A DNA stretch of 8,229 bases from contig JANYAW010000213.1 of assembly GCA_025361105.1 (NCBI GenBank), positions 1 to 8,229 of the forward strand, in the 5' to 3' direction. This DNA is from Rhodocyclaceae bacterium. Lineage in GTDB: Bacteria; Pseudomonadota; Gammaproteobacteria; Burkholderiales; Rhodocyclaceae. A program made the translations under genes and the position numbers. Of the stretch, positions 1 through 6,700 are shown one piece after another; position 1 is the stretch's first letter, and each line of letters opens with the position of its first letter. The notes beneath the pieces are model-generated. The model did not search any database. It was given only the letters and a program-made list of their open reading frames with translations, and had not been told where the DNA came from.

Positions 1-927
1 TGGCGAATGGGCAATTGCATAGGCGACCTGGCGACATTCTGACGGCGTATTGCCAGCACCAACTGACACGGTGATGAATTTGGTCGCGCCTTCGCCGTCG
101 CGCACGATGGCTTGCGCGAGTTCTTGCGCAACGGCAATCACGGCGTCGCGCACGGGCAACCAGTGCGGCGAATTCTCCGCATCAATGTTCACACCACTCG
201 CGCCAGTCGCCACCACCACAAACGAATCATTGGTCGACGTGTCGCCATCCACCGTGATGCAGTTGAACGACACGTCGGCCGCGTCCTTGGCCAATTGTTG
301 CAACATGTCAGAAGCTATGCCTGCATCGGTGGCGACAAAACCAAGCATGGTCGCCATATTTGGGCGAATCATGCCTGCGCCTTTGGACATGCCGGTTATG
401 GTGACTGTCTTGTCGCCAATCGCAATGCGGCGAGACGCAGCTTTGGCTATGGTGTCGGTGGTCATGATGGCATGTGCCGCTGCGTGCCAACCGTCTGCGC
501 GCAAATCCAATTTCGCGGCGGGCAAGCCGGCGATCAGTCGGTCAACCGGTAAGTGTTCGAGAATCACGCCAGTCGAAAATGGTAAGACTTGTCTGTCCTC
601 ACAACCCAACAATTCCGCCACGGTGCCGCAAGTGGTAATTGCGGCCTGCAAACCAAGTTCACCGGTTGCCGCATTGGCAATGCCGGTGTTGATCACCAAT
701 GCACGCATGTCGCTGTCGATGGCCAAATGCCGTTGGCATACTTGTACTGGTGCAGCACAAAAGCGATTTTGCGTGAACACGCCAGCAGCACGACTGCCTG
801 GCGCAAGTGCTATCAAGGTCAAATCGCGGCGGTTAGCCTTGCGAATACCCGCCTCGGCCGTGCCGAGTCGAACCCCGGCAACCGGAAAAAGTGCCTCTGG
901 TGCTGGCGTGGAATAGTTAACGGGCAT
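1..927 (-). CDS. argJ: Glutamate N-acetyltransferase / amino-acid acetyltransferase ArgJ, C-terminus missing
   Basis: ArgJ transfers acetyl from N-acetylornithine to glutamate (some members also use acetyl-CoA), the cyclic step of arginine synthesis in the cytoplasm. The 309 codons present translate as an ArgJ N-terminal and central region. Visible landmarks are VFTQNRFCAAPV (residues 50-61), NTGIANA (80-86), VLPFSTGVI (114-122, with the Thr-Gly expected for the oxyanion hole), and KGAGMIRPNMATMLGF (182-197). In that last motif the family self-cleaves before a threonine, here Thr193 after Ala192, to give alpha and beta chains. The frame is open to the left edge, ending in AIAHSP. The family is about 400 residues long, so roughly 100 C-terminal residues lie outside. 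The ATG at 927 has a good GGAG site. NTGIANA is usually NTGNANA as I recall the family, an Asn-to-Ile change. A copy of the dispersed repeat encodes residues 289-296. Confidence 0.95.
   Translation of the reverse strand, partial: MPVNYSTPAPEALFPVAGVRLGTAEAGIRKANRRDLTLIALAPGSRAAGVFTQNRFCAAPVQVCQRHLAIDSDMRALVINTGIANAATGELGLQAAITTCGTVAELLGCEDRQVLPFSTGVILEHLPVDRLIAGLPAAKLDLRADGWHAAAHAIMTTDTIAKAASRRIAIGDKTVTITGMSKGAGMIRPNMATMLGFVATDAGIASDMLQQLAKDAADVSFNCITVDGDTSTNDSFVVVATGASGVNIDAENSPHWLPVRDAVIAVAQELAQAIVRDGEGATKFITVSVGAGNTPSECRQVAYAIAHSP
39..65 (-). repeat. Dispersed 27-base repeat, copy in argJ
   Basis: On the minus strand this core starts CAGTTGGTGCTGG and ends ACGCCGTCAG. It matches each yhdP copy at 24 of 27 positions by my alignment. 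It is read in the frame V-G-A-G-N-T-P-S (ArgJ residues 289-296). It is the most diverged of the three copies, and the match does not extend into the flanks. Confidence 0.75.
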
Positions 928-934
928 TGCACAT

Positions 935-938
935 CTCC
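935..938 (-). promoter_or_regulatory. Ribosome binding site of argJ
   Basis: GGAG on the minus strand ends seven bases before the ATG at 927. It lies within the 23-base gap after the glnE stop codon. The site supports the chosen argJ start and fits translation from a shared glnE-argJ message. No separate promoter or terminator is visible in this gap. Confidence 0.75.
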
Positions 939-950
939 GAAAAATAAAAC

Positions 951-3668
951 TTAAACAAGGTCAAACACCAGCGCCCACAAACTACACACGGCACTCGCTC
1001 GGGAAGCCACATCCGACATTGACACACGCAGCGACGCGTCGTTCAGACGCAATTGATGTTGCATACGGCGAAAATCCCGATAGGCGTTGCGGACATCGTC
1101 ACTCAAATTCATTGGAATCAGCTTGAGTTCGGCAGCGATTTTAAGCAGCGCGATGTTACCCAGATTTTCCGTCAACGCGGAATGGATGTGCGCATAACCG
1201 AGTACCAAATATTGCACGATGAATTCGACATCGACCAAGCCTCCGCGATCATGTTTCAAATCAAACTCTCTCGCGACTTCTTCGCTTGCCATGCCTACCC
1301 TCGGGCGCGTTCCATGCGTATCGAACATTTTGTTGCGCATCGCCAGGACTTCATTCTTCAGCGCTGACAAATCACGCGGTTGCGACAAAACTTCTATTCG
1401 GATCCGCTCAAACGCCGCGCCAACTTCCGTATCACCCGCCGAGAATCGCGCCCGCGTTAGCGCTTGATGCTCCCATACCCACGCGGATTCAAGTTGATAG
1501 CGGCGGAACGCGGCTAGCGAACTGACCATCAAACCGGATTCGCCATTGGGTCTAAGTCGTAGATCGGTATCGAACAACTGCCCGGCCGAAGTTTTTGCCG
1601 ACAACCAGGTGTTCAAGCGGGTGCCTAAACGTGCGTAAATTTCGCCCGTGTCGTTACTTATATCGCTGCTGGTGTCGTCATACAAAAAAACCAAATCCAG
1701 ATCGGAGGCGTAACTCAACTCTTTGCCGCCGAGCTTGCCGTAGGCAATGATGGCGAATTTTGGCGACGCGCTATTTCGCGTTGGTAGCTGCCGCCACACG
1801 CGTTCAAGTGCGATTCCCAAAAGCGCATCGGCCCGCACCGAGAGTTCATCGGCGAGGGTTTCAACCGTCAAACTTCCGGCCAAATCCTGCACCAGCAGAC
1901 GAAAAATTTGCGCGTGATGTTCTTCCCGCATCACGTCCATTTGCCGCTCAACATCAGGCGCGACATCATCAAGTTTTTCGTTCAGTTCCGTCAACAACAT
2001 GCCATGCCCCAAGGCATTTGCATGCGTGCGTTGATCGAGTAATTCATCGAGCAGAATTGGATGTCGCTGCAAATAATCGGCCGCCCACTTTGAACTGCTG
2101 ACCAACGCCGCGAGCTTTTCCAGGGCATGTGGATATTGCTGCAGCAATGCCAAATAGGCAGCGCGGCGCGAAATCGCTTCAAGCAAATTCAAACTGCGTA
2201 TCAAGGTCGCATCGGGATTGGGTAAATGCGCGGCAGCCTGAATTAAACGTGGCACCAAGACATCGAATCGCGCTTTGATTCCACTGTCCATTTGTTGGTA
2301 GCGCGCGCCGCCATGCAAAGCGGCGATGCGTTGCATGGCAGTTTGAGGATCGCGATATCCCAAGCGCAAAAAATCGTCGCCATTTTGCTCGGCTTGCGCG
2401 TCGTGCCATAAATTTTGCAAGGTATGCACACCGATATCCGGTGCGGCAAACACCGCATTAAAGTGCTTTGAGACGTTGGCGCGATGGTCGTCCAATTCAG
2501 CGACCAGCGCTCCAAAAGACGCAAATCCCATGGCGCTCGCAACCATCCGGCGGTCGCCTTCATCATCCGGCAGGCTGTGCGTTTGCGCGTCGTCGAGATA
2601 TTGCAAACGGTGCTCCAAACGACGCAAAAACTCATAAGCGTTGATGAGCTCATCAACGTTAGCGATTGGCAAAATGCCTTGTGCGCCCAACAAGCGCAAC
2701 ACCGCGACCGTCGGCTTGATTTGCAAGCTGCGCTCACGACCGCCACGTATCAATTGAAATACTTGCGCGATAAATTCGATCTCGCGGATACCGCCAGGAC
2801 CGAGCTTGACGTTGTCGACCATGTCCTTTTTTGCCACTTCACGACGTATCTGCGCATGCAAATCACGCATCGCGTTAATCGCGCCGAAGTCGAGATATTT
2901 ACGGAACACAAACGGGCGGCGCACGGCATCGAGGCCATCGTGCGCAGACTTGTCGGCGTTCAAGACCCGCGCTTTGATCCAGGCGTAACGCTCCCATTCA
3001 CGCCCCTGCGCAACGAAATAATTTTCCAACATGTCCAGTGAACACACCAGTGGTCCTGAATCACCGTTTGGACGCAAGCGCATGTCGACGCGAAACACTA
3101 GACCGTCTTCAGTAATGTCATTAATGGCATTGATTAATCCTCGTCCGAGACGAGTAAAAAATTCGCTGTTGGAAATGCTGCGCTGCGTAGGATTTTCGAT
3201 GCACGTCTCGCCGTCTTCGGCATAGACAAAAATTAAATCGATATCCGATGAAACATTAAGCTCACGGCCGCCAAGCTTTCCCATCCCGACCACCATCAAC
3301 GCTTGCGCCACACCAGACGCACTGCGCGGTACGCCATAGCGTTCCACCAATGCATCCATCAGCAGCCGCTGTGCAATAGCCAGCGCGCATTCGGCCAGCA
3401 CGGTCATGGCTTCGGTGACTTCGGCCAGCGATGCCAATCCAGCCAAATCACGCGCCGCGACGCGGCTTATTACCGTTTGTTTCAATTGTCGCAAGCTCGA
3501 CTTGAGCGTGGCTTCGGTCAGCACTTGTTCGCTCAAATACTGCGCGATTTCCGTTGCTGTCACTGGATCGTGCAGCTTGGTCATCATTGCGGTGGCCAGT
3601 TCAGGTCGCCGCTGACTCAATCTTGTCAGGAAACGCGATTGGCCGAGTATGTCGTCAAGTAGGGGCAT
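951..3668 (-). CDS. glnE: Bifunctional glutamine synthetase adenylyltransferase / adenylyl-removing enzyme GlnE
   Basis: GlnE adds AMP to the regulatory tyrosine of glutamine synthetase, or removes it by phosphorolysis, in answer to glutamine and the PII protein. The 905-residue protein shows the expected duplicated layout. The N-terminal adenylyl-removing nucleotidyltransferase has GMGKLGG (128-134), SSDIDLIF (140-147), RVDMRLRPNGDSG (193-205) and the helical motif GPGGIREIEFIAQ (290-302). The C-terminal adenylyltransferase has YGKLGGKELS (643-652), SDLDLVF (655-661), DTDLRLRPNGESG (700-712) and HDRGGLVDVEFIVQY (806-820). The metal-binding Asp-x-Asp pairs are intact in both halves, so both activities are expected. 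The length is slightly under the 946 residues of E. coli GlnE and complete. The ATG at 3668 is the only upstream start: the frame above it has no ATG, GTG or TTG before a stop at 3711-3713. It lacks a clear Shine-Dalgarno site. The gene is divergent from yhdP and 23 bases upstream of argJ, with which it is probably co-transcribed. Confidence 0.97.
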   Translation of the reverse strand: MPLLDDILGQSRFLTRLSQRRPELATAMMTKLHDPVTATEIAQYLSEQVLTEATLKSSLRQLKQTVISRVAARDLAGLASLAEVTEAMTVLAECALAIAQRLLMDALVERYGVPRSASGVAQALMVVGMGKLGGRELNVSSDIDLIFVYAEDGETCIENPTQRSISNSEFFTRLGRGLINAINDITEDGLVFRVDMRLRPNGDSGPLVCSLDMLENYFVAQGREWERYAWIKARVLNADKSAHDGLDAVRRPFVFRKYLDFGAINAMRDLHAQIRREVAKKDMVDNVKLGPGGIREIEFIAQVFQLIRGGRERSLQIKPTVAVLRLLGAQGILPIANVDELINAYEFLRRLEHRLQYLDDAQTHSLPDDEGDRRMVASAMGFASFGALVAELDDHRANVSKHFNAVFAAPDIGVHTLQNLWHDAQAEQNGDDFLRLGYRDPQTAMQRIAALHGGARYQQMDSGIKARFDVLVPRLIQAAAHLPNPDATLIRSLNLLEAISRRAAYLALLQQYPHALEKLAALVSSSKWAADYLQRHPILLDELLDQRTHANALGHGMLLTELNEKLDDVAPDVERQMDVMREEHHAQIFRLLVQDLAGSLTVETLADELSVRADALLGIALERVWRQLPTRNSASPKFAIIAYGKLGGKELSYASDLDLVFLYDDTSSDISNDTGEIYARLGTRLNTWLSAKTSAGQLFDTDLRLRPNGESGLMVSSLAAFRRYQLESAWVWEHQALTRARFSAGDTEVGAAFERIRIEVLSQPRDLSALKNEVLAMRNKMFDTHGTRPRVGMASEEVAREFDLKHDRGGLVDVEFIVQYLVLGYAHIHSALTENLGNIALLKIAAELKLIPMNLSDDVRNAYRDFRRMQHQLRLNDASLRVSMSDVASRASAVCSLWALVFDLV
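2639..2658. repeat. Perfect 20-base palindrome inside glnE
   Basis: The half-site CGTTGATGAG is followed directly by its exact reverse complement with no spacer. It lies in the GlnE codons for N-V-D-E-L-I-N-A (around residues 337-344), so codon choice could produce it. It could bind a dimeric protein or form a cruciform, but no function is evident. Confidence 0.6.
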
Positions 3669-3775
3669 CGGATAGAATTTAGGAGTCTGTTTCGGCGGCC
3701 GACGCGGTGCTTAATTCAAGCTCACAGCGTTGTGGCAACCACGTTTAATTGTAGTCTGCGCCGCACCTGACCCTC
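3669..3775. promoter_or_regulatory. Divergent intergenic region between glnE and yhdP
   Basis: These 107 bases separate two genes that point away from each other, so they should hold a promoter for each unless transcription starts inside a coding region. Reading toward glnE, TTGCCA (minus strand, 3734-3739) is a fair -35 box, but the sequence 17 bases further on (ATTAAG) is a poor -10. Toward yhdP I see AT-rich TTTAATTG at 3744-3751 but no convincing pair of boxes. Neither start codon has a strong purine-rich ribosome site. The region also contains two overlapping small inverted repeats (listed separately). The promoter role is inferred from layout, not from matched boxes. Confidence 0.5.
3729..3742. 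repeat. Two overlapping small inverted repeats in the glnE-yhdP intergenic region
   Basis: GTTG-TGG-CAAC (3729-3739) and GTGG-CAA-CCAC (3732-3742) are each perfect four-base inverted repeats with three-base loops, and they share their middle. Such an arrangement could be an operator or allow alternative hairpins in a yhdP leader, but four-base arms are short enough to arise by chance. No known binding-site consensus is recognised here. Confidence 0.3.
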
Positions 3776-6700
3776 ATGCCCTTATCCGTTTTTTCCTCCC
3801 GCCTATTGCATATTTTTGATCGCCATCCGGCGCAGCCGAGGACATGGTGGATGGCTGGCATTCATGCGCTGGCAATCTTGCTGACGATCATTTATTTCCT
3901 CTTTGCGTTGCTGATTCTGGTCTTGCGCTTGGGCGTATTGCCGCAAATTGAAAATTATCGATCCGACATCGAGCAAGGCTTGGGCGAGGCGCTGCATCGT
4001 GATGTAAAAATTCGTCATATTGATGCCTATTGGGTCGGCTGGCATCCGGCGCTGACACTGCATGGCCTGGAGATAAAAGATGTCAAAGGTCGCGCCGCAC
4101 TGGAGTTGGATACGGTCGAAGCAGAGCTCGCGTGGGACTCATTGCTGACTATGCAAATGCGACTTGCGCGCTTGGAAATTCTCGGTCCATCGCTGGTAAT
4201 ACGACGCGACTCCGTGGGAAAAATCTCGGTCGCTGGCGTAGGTGTCGATCAAGCCGCCGAAAGTCTGATAGACCAGCAAACTCGTCAGTTGGTGCTGGCG
4301 ACACGCCGTCAAGCAGACAGCACGGCATCTGAAGGCGATGCCGCTTCTGATTGGCTGCTGGCCCAGCATCGGATTGTGATTCGTGATGCAAGCATCACAT
4401 GGATAGACGAATCACGCCAGGCACCGCCTCTGGAACTCAAGCAATTAAATTTTTCGCTGGAAAATAATGGTAATCGTCACCGCTTGGGCCTTACCGCGCA
4501 GCCCCCTTTGGCCTTGGCATCGCGGCTGGATTTGCGCGCCGATTTTCGGGGTGAGGAACTCAGCACCATCGCCACTTGGAAGGGCGAAACTTACCTGGAA
4601 CTTGACTACGCAGATTTGGCGATTTGGCAAAAGTGGATTAGCTATCCAGTGGAATTGCCGCAAGGCAAAGGTGCGTTGCGACTATGGCTGGGGATAGATC
4701 AGGCGCGTGTTGAATCGGCCACCGCAGATGTGCGCATCGACAACCTGAAAGTGCGTCTGCGCAAGGATTTGGCCGAGCTCGATCTTGCGCATCTCGAAGG
4801 CAGACTTGGCGGTCGACACACCGAGGCAGGGACATCCATCACGGTCAAAGGACTGCGTTTATCAACCGCCGACGGCATCAGCATTGCACCAACCGATGTG
4901 AGTTTTTCGTGGGTCGCTGCACAAGCCAAGAAGCCTGCCACCGGCTCGATGACTGCCAACGGGCTTGACCTTGACGCGCTGGCGAGACTGGCCGGACATT
5001 TGCCGATTGATGATGTGGTTCGCACGCAGTTGGCAGCCTATGCGCCGGGCGGTTTGGTGCATGATCTGGCGCTGGAATGGACGGGTGAGACGAATGATTT
5101 GCAGCACTGGAAAGTCGCCGGACGGTTTGAAAAATTACGCCTCAATGCGCAAGCTAGCATCCCTGGATTGGAAGGCATCAGCGGCACCATCAACGGCAAT
5201 GAACGTGGCGGACAACTCACGCTCGCCGGTCAGCAAGCGGCGCTGAATTTGCCGCAAGTATTCCCCCAGTCGCGAATCGAACTCACCGCGTTTGCCGCGC
5301 AAACCAGCTGGCGAGCAAGCGACAGCAGTCACCGCGATTTGGCGATCACGCTCGACAAGCTCAACTTCGCTAACCAGGATGCGAGTGGCGAGGGCAGCGG
5401 GCTTTGGCATGCGAATGGCAATGGTCCAGGCGACATTGATCTGACGGTAAAACTCAGTCGCGCCAAGGCTGATTCAGTCTGGCGATATTTACCGCACAGT
5501 GTGGGCGACGACACGCGCAAATGGTTGCAACATAGCTTGAGCGGCGGCACGGTCAGCGATGTGATGATGCGTTTGAAAGGCAATCTCGCCGACTATCCAT
5601 ATCGCGGCGGCAAGAGCGGCACCTTCATCGTCAAAGGAAATTTCACTGGCGCCAATCTCGACTACGAACCGGGCTGGCCAGCGATTGAAAAATTGAACGG
5701 CGAGCTTTTGTTTGAAAGCGAGAAGATGCGCATTCGCGCCAACAGCGGACAAATTTTTGGCGCGAATCTGAAGGATGTGACCGCCGAATTACCTGACCTC
5801 GAAGCGCCCGCGCAAGTGCTGACCATCAAGGGCAAAGCCGCCGGGCCGACTTCAGAATTTTTGCACTTTGTCGATGCCAGTCCTGTTGCAGAGAGCATTG
5901 ACAAAGCCACCGAAGACATGCGTGCGGTTGGCAATGGCGAGCTTGATTTGAAACTGGTGATCCCTTTGACTACCGATGCGCCAGCGCGTGTGGAAGGTAG
6001 TTATCGCTTCCTTGCCAATCGCCTCATCGTTGATGACGACGTACCGCCGCTGACCGATTTGAATGGCCTGCTCAAATTCACCAGCAGCAGTTTGGAATCC
6101 AAAGGTCTGCACGCCAATCTGCTCGGCGCGCCGATGAACGCTGAAATCAAAAGTGGCAGCGATGGCAATGTGCAAGTCAATGCCAGCGGCGAAATTACCG
6201 TGGCCGGATTGCGCGCTCAATATCCACTGCCGTTGTTTGACCACTTGTCGGGTGCGGCCAAATGGACGGGCAATATTCGGGTGAAAAGAAAAATTCCTGA
6301 GCTGGTCATCACCACCAACCTGGTCGGCCTTGCCTCAAGTTTGCCGGTGCCATTTAACAAATCTGCGCTCGACGCGATACCAGTGCGCTTTGAGCGAAAA
6401 ATCCCGCCACCCGTCGCGCGTCCAGCCAGTGCGAAGACCAAGCCCATGCCCGAAGTTGCGACGAGTTCCATGGACATGCTGGAACTCAGCATCGGCAAGA
6501 TTGCACAGCTTCAGTTGCAACGTCGACTCGACGCAACCACTTCGGTCATTACGCGCGGACTGTTCAATATCTCGGCCAGCGGGCTGCCCGCATTGCCCGC
6601 CAAACTGCCCGAGCGTGGCATTCAAGTCGCCGTCAATGTGCCACGTGTCGATCTCGATTTTTGGCGGCCGATATTCACTGCGACTAGCAATGCGAACAGC

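Noticed and set aside
50..916. Long open frame of 288 codons on the plus strand
   Set aside because: The minus strand of the same stretch encodes ArgJ with intact family motifs. The plus-strand product is compositionally odd (rich in Ala, Ser, Met and Thr) with no recognisable domain, so it is a shadow frame.
928..950. A terminator between glnE and argJ
   Set aside because: The 23 bases contain no inverted repeat, only an A/T-rich stretch before the argJ ribosome site.
1780..1808. A possible fourth, degraded copy of the dispersed repeat in glnE
   Set aside because: GTTGGTAGCTGCC and the following ACACGCGTTCAAG resemble the core loosely, but several mismatches and an extra base are needed. 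The region encodes the conserved GlnE stretch LERVWRQLPTR, which explains the sequence.
3730..3758. A sigma-70 promoter for yhdP using TTGTGG as the -35 box
   Set aside because: At a 17-base spacing the -10 would be AGTCTG, which does not fit, and TTTAAT lies only eight bases away. No defensible box pair was found.
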